22,820 nucleotides of DNA from CAYTEO01 sp964436825 (lineage in GTDB: Bacteria > Krumholzibacteriota > Krumholzibacteriia > LZORAL124-64-63), in the NCBI GenBank assembly GCA_964436825.1, contig CAYTEO010000042.1:1-22820 (forward strand), read 5' to 3'. Position 1 is the first letter of the stretch; every line of letters starts with the position of its first letter. Below, piece after piece: positions 1 through 7,900 of this stretch. Made by a program: the position numbers and the translations under genes. The notes under the pieces were generated by a model that worked only from the letters and a program-made list of their open reading frames with translations, ran no database searches and was not told the DNA's origin.

Positions 1-65
1 GACGATCGTTCCCTTCATGCTGGGCACCTCCATGAAGGGGACATTTTGGCTTTGCTTAAACAGTC
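1..65. other. Unassigned segment abutting the IS remnant
   Basis: The transposase similarity of the next feature stops abruptly near base 65, just after the codons for N-V-H-T-A-D. The last bases to the left belong to something else. On the minus strand they read through a short A-rich stretch (AAAATGTCCCC) into a brief open frame. This could be the end of another insertion element or a deletion scar, but there is too little sequence to tell. Confidence 0.3.
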
Positions 66-724
66 GGCCGTGTGCACGTTGCCGTGACGCAGCTTGCCGC
101 CCAGCAGGTCACCCAACTCGCCGGCCGAGGCGATCAGCGGGTGGTAGATCCGGTCACCGTAGTGGCCGTTGTACAGGCTGCCCGGCTGGTGGCCGTGGAC
201 CACGGCGGGCAAGGAATCGATATCGACGGCCATGGTGGCCACCCGGCGCCCGCCGTTCGTCGACCGGATCCTGCGCCCGGCCGCTTCTCGGGCGCGGCCA
301 CGGCATCGACGAAGCGGGACAGCGTCGGCTGCGAGGCCAGACCATGCGGGCGGGAAGGGTTCTTTCGGCCGGAGGTGGCCAGGACCTCCGGGCCGGGCAG
401 CAGGGCGGCGTCGCCGCGGCGATCGGAGACGGACAGCCTGAGGGCAGGATCGTGGCGCAGGAAGTCGGCATCGTCGTTGTCGCGCCAGCCCTGACACAGC
501 AGGATCAGCTTGGTGCGCAGCAGCTCGCGCCAGGGGTGGGTGACCAGATCATCTTCACGGCGGAAGTCGACCAGGTGGTCACCCAACCATCGATCGATTC
601 GGAGCTTATGCATGGTTTCGCGCAGCAGCAGGGCACCGGCATCGGACGTGATGCGCTCGGGGCGGACCTCGAGGTGAACTGAGCGGTTGAAATCGAAGGC
701 GGGTTGTGAGATCCTTTCAACCAT
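66..724 (-). pseudogene. IS1380-family transposase, frameshifted and truncated
   Basis: This is the N-terminal part of an IS1380-type DDE transposase. The start ATG is at 724-722, with AAGGAG about 8 bases upstream. The first frame shows the family-typical E-R-I-T-S-D-A-G-A-L-L-L-R-E, then L-I-L-L-C-Q-G-W-R-D and Q-P-T-L-S-R-F-V-D-A-V. Around 280-292 the reading shifts to another frame, which continues with V-D-I-D-S-L-P, V-H-G-H-Q-P-G-S, Y-N-G-H-Y and N-V-H-T-A-D. Compared with the family pattern I recall, about 15 residues are also missing at the shift. The C-terminal half, including later catalytic residues, is absent because similarity ends near base 65. The element is therefore dead. The family call is confident; the exact lesion is inferred from the frame switch. 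Confidence 0.85.
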
Positions 725-754
725 GGCGTGCTCCTTCTGTGGGATAGCCAGATC

Positions 755-776
755 GTGGTAAATCCGTTTATACCAC
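755..776. repeat. Short inverted repeat upstream of the transposase
   Basis: GTGGTA (755-760) and TACCAC (771-776) form a perfect 6-bp inverted repeat with a 10-base spacer. It lies 30-50 bases upstream of the transposase start. It could be part of the element's terminus or its promoter/operator. I could not identify the true terminal inverted repeat of the IS. Confidence 0.3.
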
Positions 777-914
777 AGGATTAAGGGCACGCCAACCTCG
801 TTTTAGGCTCTAAGCCGTGAATAAGATGGGATCTAGCTCATCGGGGTGTCTCCTCCCTTCTCACTATCCCTCCTCCCTGCACGAGAGCGTGACCCACAAC
901 CTCCCCGATGGCCT

Positions 915-1127
915 GTTGATTATGCTGGCTTTTTCGACAGCCCACCGGTGGTACACCTGGACTCCACGCACAACGACTGGGGCTACGACGAGCCGGACAG
1001 CCTCGCGGCTCTGATCTGGGATGGCAGCGACGATCTGACCTTCTACGGCGTGGTGGACTTCGAGCCGTTCGATCCTCCTGGCGTGGTGAACGAGCGGAAG
1101 AGCTGGGGGGAGGTGAAGTCTCTTTAA
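915..1127 (+). pseudogene. C-terminal remnant of a right-handed beta-helix repeat protein
   Basis: An open frame of about 70 codons ends at TAA 1125-1127. It carries H-N-D-W-G-Y-D-E-P-D-S-L-A-A-L-I-W-D, then G-V-V-D-F-E-P-F and finally the tail W-G-E-V-K-S-L. This N-x-W-G / I-W-D / V-D-F-x-P-F order is typical of the last coil and cap of secreted parallel beta-helix proteins. No signal peptide, helix repeats or convincing start lie upstream, because the IS remnant begins within about 130 bases. I read it as the surviving 3' end of a gene cut off by IS insertion or deletion. A short functional protein is unlikely. The rest of the 791-1222 interval holds no gene I can support. Confidence 0.6.
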
Positions 1128-1186
1128 AGTAAAGGTAGGCTCCTTGCGGGACCCGATGCGAGGCGCCGGGCACCGTCCCGGCTCCT

Positions 1187-1215
1187 TTGCCTTTCCGGGG
1201 TCGCCGTGCTAGACT
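1187..1215 (+). promoter_or_regulatory. Promoter of molybdenum hydroxylase operon 1, probably leaderless
   Basis: TTGCCT (1187-1192), a 17-base spacer and TAGACT (1210-1215) form a plausible sigma-70-type promoter. Only 7 bases separate the -10 box from the ATG at 1223, so transcription should begin at or next to the start codon. No purine-rich ribosome binding site is present before the ATG, which fits a leaderless message. Confidence 0.5.
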
Positions 1216-1222
1216 CCCTGCC

Positions 1223-2017
1223 ATGACCACGCCACTCTACATCAAGGCGCGCAGCGCCGACGAGGCCGCCGCGGCCCTGCGCGAGCATCCCGACGCCGCC
1301 CTGGTGGGCGGCGGGGCCTACCTGCGCCTGGGCGGCCGCCGGCCGCCGGTCCTGGTGGACCTGTTCGACGCGGGGCTGGACGGCATCGAGCGGGATGGCG
1401 AGCTGGTCGCCCTGGGGGCCATGGCCACCTTCCGGCAGGTGGAGACCTCGCCGCTGCTGGCCGGGCTGGCCGGCGGCCTGCTGCCCCGCGCGGTCCGCTT
1501 CATCGGCGGCGTGCAGATGCGCAACATCGTTACCGTGGGCGGGACCGTGGCCGGCCGCTACGGCTTCGCCAACCTGCTGACCGCCCTGCTGGCCCTGGAC
1601 GCCGCGGTGGAGTTCCACCCGGGCGAGCGGGAGCCGCTGGGTGAGTACCTCGCCGGGAAGCCGCGCAAGGGACGGCTCGTCACCCGGGTCCTGGTGCCGG
1701 CGGCCGCGCGGCGCGGCGGGTGGCAGGACCTGACCCTGGTGCGGGCCGACTTCGCCGTGCTCAACGTGGCCGCCGTCGCCGGCGACGGGTACGCCCGGAT
1801 TGCCGTGGGGGCGCGGCCGGCCGTGGCCGCGGTCGCCGACGAGGCGTCGGCGCGACTGGCCGCCGCCGGCGAAGACGTCGAGACGGTGGCCCGCGAGTGC
1901 GGCGAGGCGGCCGCCGCGGAGCTGGACTTCGGCGACGACCTGCGCGGCTCGGCCGACTACCGCCGCCACCTGTGCCGCGAACTCGTGGCGCGGGCCGTCC
2001 GGGAGGTGCTGTCGTGA
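1223..2017 (+). CDS. Molybdenum hydroxylase (xanthine dehydrogenase family), FAD-binding subunit
   Basis: 264 aa. This subunit should carry FAD and pass electrons from the [2Fe-2S] subunit to the acceptor in a xanthine dehydrogenase-like enzyme. The first FAD-binding loop reads V-G-G-G-A-Y-L-R-L-G (about residues 32-41) instead of the common A-G-G-T-D-L. The second is Q-M-R-N-I-V-T-V-G-G-T-V-A (about 98-110), followed by L-L-T-A-L-L-A-L-D-A. The C-terminal domain has V-G-A-R-P and R-G-S-A-D-Y-R-R-H-L. These forms match the FAD subunits of anaerobic Firmicutes xanthine dehydrogenases as I remember them. At 264 aa it is slightly short for the family (usually 270-300). I chose ATG 1223 over an in-frame upstream ATG at 1187 because residues before M-T-T-P-L-Y have no family character and a promoter lies there. 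The stop overlaps the next start (GTGA). The substrate cannot be assigned from this subunit. Confidence 0.88.
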   Translation: MTTPLYIKARSADEAAAALREHPDAALVGGGAYLRLGGRRPPVLVDLFDAGLDGIERDGELVALGAMATFRQVETSPLLAGLAGGLLPRAVRFIGGVQMRNIVTVGGTVAGRYGFANLLTALLALDAAVEFHPGEREPLGEYLAGKPRKGRLVTRVLVPAAARRGGWQDLTLVRADFAVLNVAAVAGDGYARIAVGARPAVAAVADEASARLAAAGEDVETVARECGEAAAAELDFGDDLRGSADYRRHLCRELVARAVREVLS

Positions 2018-2469
2018 AGGTGACCTTCGAGCTGAACGGCCGGACCTGCACCTGGGACGTGGCGCCCGACGAGCCGCTGCTCGAGGCGCTGCGGCGCCAC
2101 GGCCTGGTGAGCGTGCGGCGCGGCTGCGACACGGCCGCCTGCGGTACCTGCACCGTCCTGCTGGACGGCAAGCCGGTGCCGTCGTGCGCCGTGCCTGCGC
2201 CGCGGGTGGACGGGCACCGCGTGGTGACCGTGGAGGGGGCCGGCGAGGACGCGCGCCGCCTGGCCGAGGCGCTCACCGCCGAGGGGGCCGACCAGTGCGG
2301 CTGGTGCGGCCCGGCCCTGGTCCTGTCGGTCCTGGCACTGCGGGAGGAGAACCCCGCTCCCACCGACGAGGAGCTGGACCACTACCTGGCCGGCAACCTG
2401 TGCCGCTGCAGCGGCTACGAGAGCCAGCGGCGGGCCATCCGGGACTTCCTGGCGCGGGAGAAGACATGA
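2014..2469 (+). CDS. Molybdenum hydroxylase, [2Fe-2S] electron-transfer subunit
   Basis: 151 aa, starting with GTG inside a GTGA overlap with the preceding stop and ending in an ATGA overlap with the next gene. It is a complete two-cluster ferredoxin-like subunit. Cluster I cysteines are C38, C43, C46 and C58 (C-D-T-A-A-C-G-T-C, then P-S-C). Cluster II cysteines are C95 and C98 (Q-C-G-W-C) plus C130 and C132 (N-L-C-R-C-S-G-Y). It relays electrons from the molybdopterin site to FAD. The first cluster loop lacks the usual G-E-G/E residues (D-T-A-A instead of G-E-G-E), and G-W-C-G-P replaces the common G-F-C-T-P. All eight ligands are nevertheless intact. Length is normal (150-170 aa). Confidence 0.93.
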   Translation: MKVTFELNGRTCTWDVAPDEPLLEALRRHGLVSVRRGCDTAACGTCTVLLDGKPVPSCAVPAPRVDGHRVVTVEGAGEDARRLAEALTAEGADQCGWCGPALVLSVLALREENPAPTDEELDHYLAGNLCRCSGYESQRRAIRDFLAREKT

Positions 2470-4778
2470 GCGAAGTCGGCAAGTCCATCCCCAAGATCGA
2501 CGGCGTCGGCCTGCTGACCGGCGCCCGGGCCTACGTGGAGGACCTGACCCCGCCCGACGCCCTGGTCGTCCGGGCCCTGCGCAGCCCCCACGCCTTCGCC
2601 CGCATCGTGCGGATCGACACGGAGGCGGCCCTGGCCACGGAAGGTGTCCTGGCCGTGCTGACCTGGCACGACGTGCCGCGCATTCCGGTCACCCGCGCCG
2701 GGCAGGGGCACCCCGAGCCGTCGCCCCGCGACAGGTTCGTCCTGGACGAGTACGTCCGCCACGTGGGGGACGAGGTGGCCGTCGTGGCGGCCGAGACGGA
2801 GCAGGCGGCCGAGGCGGCGCTGGCCGCCCTGGACGTGGAGTACGAGGTCCTCGAGCCGGTCCTCGACTTCGAGACGGCCGAGGGACACCCCTCGGTCATC
2901 CACCCCGAGCCGGAGATCCACGAGAACTTCCCCATCGGCTTCGATCCGGCACGGAACGTGGCCAGCGCCTACAGCATGCACGTGGGCGACGTCGAGCGCG
3001 TCCTGGCCGACAGCGAGGTCGTCCTGCGCGCCACCTACCGCACCCAGGCCCAGCAGCACGTGGCCCTGGAGCCGCACGCCTGCTGTACCTGGCTGGACGT
3101 CCACGGGCGGCTGAACATCGTCTCGACGACCCAGACCCCGTGGCACGTGCGGCGGATCGTGGCCCGGGCCCTGGAGCTGCCGGTCCACCGCATCCGGGTC
3201 CACAAGCCGCGGATCGGCGGCGGGTTCGGGGGCAAGCAGATGCTCCACGGGGAGATGCTCTGCGCCCTGGTGACCCTGCGCACCGGGCGGGCGGCGCGCA
3301 TGGTCTACACCCGGCGCGAGGTCTTCGAGGCCACCTGCACCCGGCACGCCATGCGCCTGGACGTCACCCTGGCGGCCGACCGCGACGGGAGGCTGCGGGC
3401 CATCGACCTGCACGCCCTGTCCGATACCGGCGCGTACGGCGAGCACGCCCTGACCGTCTTCATGATCGCCGGGGCCAAGACCCTGCCGCTGTACAACAAG
3501 GTGGAGGCGGTGCGTTTCGGCGGGAAGACCGTCTACACGAACCACGTCCCGGCCGGCGCCTTCCGCGGGTACGGGGCCATCCAGGGGAACTTCGCCCTGG
3601 AGTCGGCCCTGGACGAGCTGGCCACCGAGCTGGGGATCGACCCGGTGGAACTGCGCCGGCGCAACGTCATCGCCGAGGGGGAGACCTCGCCCATCTTCGC
3701 CATCATGGGCGAGGGGACCGAGGGCACCCCCATGACCGTCCAGAGCTGCAAGCTGGAAGAGTGCATCCGACGCGGGCGGGAGCTGATCGGCTGGGACGGG
3801 AAGTTCCCCCGCCGGGAGGTGGCGCCGGGGATCGTCCGTGGCGTGGGGATGGCCGTCGCCATGCAGGGCAGCGGCATCCCCGGCATCGACATGGCCGCCG
3901 CCACCCTGAAGCTCAACGACTTCGGATCGTTCAACCTGCTGATCGGCGCCACCGACCTGGGCACCGGCAGCGACACGATCCTGGCCCAGATCGCGGCCGA
4001 GACCCTCCAGGTGTCCACCGACCTGATCATCGTCTACGCCAGTGACACCGATCGCACGCCGTTCGATACCGGGGCCTATGCCTCCAGCACCACCTACGTC
4101 AGCGGCCACGCCGTGCGGATCGCCGCGGAGAAGATGCGCGACGAGATCGTCCGTGCCGGGGCCGGGCTGCTGGGCCTGGCGCCAGAGGCGGTGGTCTTCG
4201 ACGGGGAGGCCGTCCGCGCCCGCGACGGCGACGCGTCGATCACCCTGGCGGACCTGGCCACGAAACTCACCTACAACGAGCAGCAGCAGCAGCTCTGCAC
4301 GACCGGCAGCTACTGCTGCGAGGTCTCCCCGCCCCCCTACATGGCCGGGTTCGCGGAGGTGGAGGTGGACACGGGGACCGGCCAGGTGCGGCTGGTGGAC
4401 TACGTGGCCGTGGTGGACTGCGGCCGGGCCATCAACCCCAACCTGGCGCGGGTCCAGGTGGAGGGCGGCCTGGCGCAGGGGATCGGCATGGCCCTGACCG
4501 AGCAGGTCGTCCACGGGCCGCGGGGGCACCTGCGGACGAACAACATGCTCAACTACCGGATCCCCGGCCGGCAGGACGTGCCGCGGCTGCGCGTGGAGTT
4601 GGTGGAGAGCCACGAGCCGACCGGTCCCTACGGCGCCAAGTCGGTGGGGGAGATCGGGATCGACACCCCGCCGGCGGTCATCGCCAACGCCGTCTTCAAC
4701 GCCGTCGGCGTGCGGATCCGCGACCTGCCCATCACGCCGGAGAAGGTGCTGCGGGGGCTGTGGGCCCGGGAAGGTTGA
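2466..4778 (+). CDS. Molybdenum hydroxylase, molybdopterin-binding catalytic subunit (Firmicutes-like type)
   Basis: 770 aa, full length for the family. Domain order is an N-terminal a/b-hammerhead (about 10-130) followed by the two Mo-cofactor domains. Visible motifs are T-Q-T-P-W-H-V-R-R, then G-G-G-F-G-G-K (251-257), and G-A-F-R-G-Y-G with R367 at the place of the substrate-binding arginine of xanthine dehydrogenase. Further on come G-A-T-D-L-G-T-G-S-D-T and Y-G-A-K-S-V-G-E, giving the expected catalytic glutamate E729. Blocks such as F-D-T-G-A-Y-A-S-S-T-T-Y, L-T-Y-N-E-Q-Q-Q-Q and L-P-I-T-P-E-K-V recall anaerobic Firmicutes xanthine dehydrogenases. A purine is therefore the likeliest substrate, but other N-heterocycles or aldehydes remain possible. 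It is the last gene of the operon. No XdhC-like cofactor-insertion chaperone is nearby. Confidence 0.9.
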   Translation: MSEVGKSIPKIDGVGLLTGARAYVEDLTPPDALVVRALRSPHAFARIVRIDTEAALATEGVLAVLTWHDVPRIPVTRAGQGHPEPSPRDRFVLDEYVRHVGDEVAVVAAETEQAAEAALAALDVEYEVLEPVLDFETAEGHPSVIHPEPEIHENFPIGFDPARNVASAYSMHVGDVERVLADSEVVLRATYRTQAQQHVALEPHACCTWLDVHGRLNIVSTTQTPWHVRRIVARALELPVHRIRVHKPRIGGGFGGKQMLHGEMLCALVTLRTGRAARMVYTRREVFEATCTRHAMRLDVTLAADRDGRLRAIDLHALSDTGAYGEHALTVFMIAGAKTLPLYNKVEAVRFGGKTVYTNHVPAGAFRGYGAIQGNFALESALDELATELGIDPVELRRRNVIAEGETSPIFAIMGEGTEGTPMTVQSCKLEECIRRGRELIGWDGKFPRREVAPGIVRGVGMAVAMQGSGIPGIDMAAATLKLNDFGSFNLLIGATDLGTGSDTILAQIAAETLQVSTDLIIVYASDTDRTPFDTGAYASSTTYVSGHAVRIAAEKMRDEIVRAGAGLLGLAPEAVVFDGEAVRARDGDASITLADLATKLTYNEQQQQLCTTGSYCCEVSPPPYMAGFAEVEVDTGTGQVRLVDYVAVVDCGRAINPNLARVQVEGGLAQGIGMALTEQVVHGPRGHLRTNNMLNYRIPGRQDVPRLRVELVESHEPTGPYGAKSVGEIGIDTPPAVIANAVFNAVGVRIRDLPITPEKVLRGLWAREG

Positions 4779-4820
4779 TCGCCCACGCCCGGCGCGACCA
4801 AGCGGTTGCTGCCGAATGCA

Positions 4821-4850
4821 TTGACTGATAGTCCGCATTCGTGATACAAT
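4821..4850 (+). promoter_or_regulatory. Promoter of the subtilase gene
   Basis: TTGACT (4821-4826), an 18-base spacer and TACAAT (4845-4850) make the best -35/-10 pair in the window. A TG one base before the -10 box (4842-4843) adds an extended -10 element. Transcription would start near 4857, giving a leader of about 110 bases. Confidence 0.65.
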
Positions 4851-4871
4851 CCCACATCACACCAGTTTCCG

Positions 4872-4930
4872 ACGGGGCTCGCGCATGGCGCGGGTCCCGT
4901 GTGCCGTTCCCCGTCCGAGACGGATCGGGG
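4872..4930 (+). promoter_or_regulatory. Structured 5' leader with two adjacent hairpins
   Basis: Between the promoter and the subtilase ATG lie two back-to-back hairpins. The first pairs 4872-4884 with 4888-4900: 13 base pairs, two of them G-U, with a 3-base loop. The second pairs 4909-4917 with 4921-4930: 9 base pairs with one bulged T and loop AGA. Neither is followed by a T tract, so they are not obvious terminators. AAGGAG at 4958-4963 lies just downstream. I do not recognise a known riboswitch. The hairpins could stabilise the mRNA or control translation. Confidence 0.4.
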
Positions 4931-4969
4931 CGCGGACCAGCCCCTGCCCCGTGCTTTAAGGAGTGACCC

Positions 4970-7900
4970 ATGTTGTCCTGGCGATCGTCGGTGCTCCCGA
5001 TCATCCTGCTTCTGCTCTCGTGCCCGATCCTCGTTGTGGCCCAGGACGGTCCTGCATCGGGACGCCCGTTCGCTCCCGTCCAGGGCGGTCACGTCGATGC
5101 GGCCCCGGCCCAGCTCCCCTACGCGCCGGATCGCGTCATGGTCAGGCTGACCCCCAAGGCGGCCGGGAGTGTCCAGGCGGTCGTCGGCGACAAGCGGGGC
5201 GACGCGACCGTGACCACCGGCCTGGCCGGCCTGGATGCCCTGCTGCGCGAGGTCGGCGCGCGCCGCCTGGTCCGGCCCTACGACCTGACCGCCCGCAAGA
5301 ACGCCAAGGCGGCCTACGGCCTGGACCGCGTCTTCGCCTGCGAGCTGGACGGGCCGGCCGACGTGCCGTCGGTGGCGGCCCGGTTGCAGGCCTCGCCCGA
5401 CGTGGAGATCGCCGAGCCGGACTGGCGGGCCTTCCCGGCGACCGTTCCCGACGATCCCTACTATCCCGACCACTGGGGGCACGACAACACGGGGCAGCTG
5501 CCGTCCTACGACTGGGGTGGAACCTGGAACCACACCGGTCCTCCGATCGGGACGCCGGGGTTCGACGCCAACGCCGACGTGGCCTGGGGCGGCAGCCAGG
5601 GGTTTGGCGATCCCGGCACGATCATCGCCATCATCGACAGCGGGGTCGACACGGGCCACCCCGACCTGCGCCTGGTGGCGGGCTACGACTTCGGTGACAA
5701 CGACAACGATCCCATGGACAACAGCGCGGATCCCGGCCACGGGACCGCCTGCGCCGGTGTGGCCGCAGCCATCGCCGACAACGGGATCGGCGTCGCGGGG
5801 GCCGCCGGCGGCTGCAGCATCATGCCGTTGAAGGTGGCCGACAGCCAGGGGTACATGTACTTCTCCTACATCCAGAACGCCCTGCACTACGCGGCCGACA
5901 ACGGGGCCGACGTGGCGAGCATGAGCTTCGGGGCGGCCATCAGCAGCGATCCCCTGACCGACGCCTCCCTGCAGTACGCCTACGACAACGGGGTGACCCT
6001 CTGCGCGGCGACGGGCAACGAGAACGCCAGCACGATCAGCTACCCGGCCATCAACCAGTACGTCATCGGTGTCGGTGCGGCCTCGCCCTGCGGCGACCGC
6101 AAGCGCAGCAGCGACAGGAGCAACGAGGTCAACCCCGGGGTCGAGACCGACCCCAACGGCTATACCTGCGACGGCGAGCGCTGGTGGGGCTCCAACTACG
6201 GTGTCGACATCCCGGACGCGGCCGGTGCCGTGGACGTCCTCGGCCCGACGATCCTGCCGACGACCGACATCAGCGGTGGGGGCGGTTACCAGAGCGGCGA
6301 CTACGAGCCGTTCTTCAACGGTACCTCGTGCGCCACCCCGTACGTGGCCGGCGTCTGCGCCCTGATCAAGTCGCTCCATCCCACCTGGACCCCGGCCCAG
6401 GTACGCTCCAAGCTCGTGGCCTCGACCACCGACGTGGTCAACGTCGAGTCGGGTGCCGGCTGGGATCGCTACAGCGGCTACGGCCTGGTGGACGCCGCCG
6501 CGGCCGTCGACATGGCCGGCGCCCAGCCCCCGGTGGCCAGCTTCACGGCGACGCCCGTGTCCGGCTGCGCGCCCCTGGTCGTGACCTTCACCGACGCCTC
6601 CTCCGGCAACATCACGTCCTGGAGCTGGGACTTCGGCGACGGATCGCCGGCCGACCCGAACCAGAACCCGACCCACACCTACACCGCGCCGGGGATCTAC
6701 ACGGTGACCCTGACGGTCACCGGACCGGACGGCAGTGACACGCTGACCCAGGCCGACCTGGTGACCGTCGACGGTCCGCCGACGGCCAGCTTCGGCGCCC
6801 TGCCCACCAGTGGCCAGGTACCGTTGACCGTCGCCTTCGTGGATTCGTCGCTCGGGGCCACGGGCTGGCTCTGGGACTTCGGGGACGGTGCTCCCGGCAC
6901 CACGTCCCAGAACCCGTTCCACACCTACAGCCAGGCCGGCACCTACACGGTGACCCTGATCGTGACCGCCCCCTGCGGCGCGGACACCCTGACGCTGGTC
7001 GACATGATCACCGTGACGGCTCCCCCGCCGCCGGTGTCGGCGTTCGGAGCCGATCCCACCAGCGGCTGTGCTCCCCTGACGGTGTCCTTCAGCGACTCGT
7101 CCACCGGCGACATCACGGAGTGGAGCTGGGACTTCGGTGACGGGTCGCCGGCCGACCCGAACCAGAACCCGACCCACACCTACACCCAGCCCGGCGTCTA
7201 CACGGTCAGCCTGACGGTGACCGGTCCCGGCGGCAGCGACACCGCGACGCTGACCGATCTGATCACCGTCGACGGCCCGCCCACGGCGGCCTTCGCGGCC
7301 ACGCCGGTCAGCGGCCAGGTTCCCCTGACGGTGGCCTTCACCGACTCCTCCACCGGTGCCACGGGCTGGCAGTGGGACTTCGGCGACGGCAGCCCGGTCG
7401 ACACGACGCAGAACCCGACCCACACCTACGACACGGCCGGGACCTACACGGTGACCCTGGTCGTGACCGCCCCCTGCGGCGCCGACACCCTGACGCTGGT
7501 CGACCTGATCGACGTCGTGGCGCCCTCGGCGCCCGTGGCGGCTTTCGGCGCCGAGCCCACCGCCGGCTGCGCCCCGCTGGCGGTGGCCTTCAGCGACTCG
7601 TCGACCGGCGACGTCACCGGCTGGAGCTGGGACTTCGGGGACGGCAGCCCTGCCGACACGACGCAGAACCCGACCCACACCTACGACGCGGCCGGGACCT
7701 ATACGGTGACCCTGACGGTCACCGGACCCGGCGGCAGCGACAGCGTGACCCGGACCGACCTGGTCACCGTCGCAGGTCCGCCCACGGCCCTGTTCTTCGC
7801 CGCGCCGACGGCCGGTCCCTCACCGCTGGCGGTGTCCTTCAGCGACTCGTCCGCCGGCGCCACGGGCTGGCAGTGGGACTTCGGCGACGGTAGTCCGGCC

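Noticed and set aside
838..1230. A minus-strand open frame over the IS/hydroxylase intergenic region
   Set aside because: Arg/Pro-rich with no motif. It overlaps the better-supported beta-helix remnant on the plus strand and the operon promoter.
2415..4838. An open minus-strand frame of about 800 codons opposite the first Mo subunit
   Set aside because: It exactly mirrors a strongly supported gene and has no recognisable motif, promoter or ribosome binding site of its own.
4628..7678. A very long open frame on the minus strand opposite the hydroxylase end and the subtilase (about 1000 codons)
   Set aside because: It is a GC-content shadow. The opposite strand encodes proteins with intact catalytic motifs, while this frame is low-complexity Gly/Arg/Val/His with no domain.
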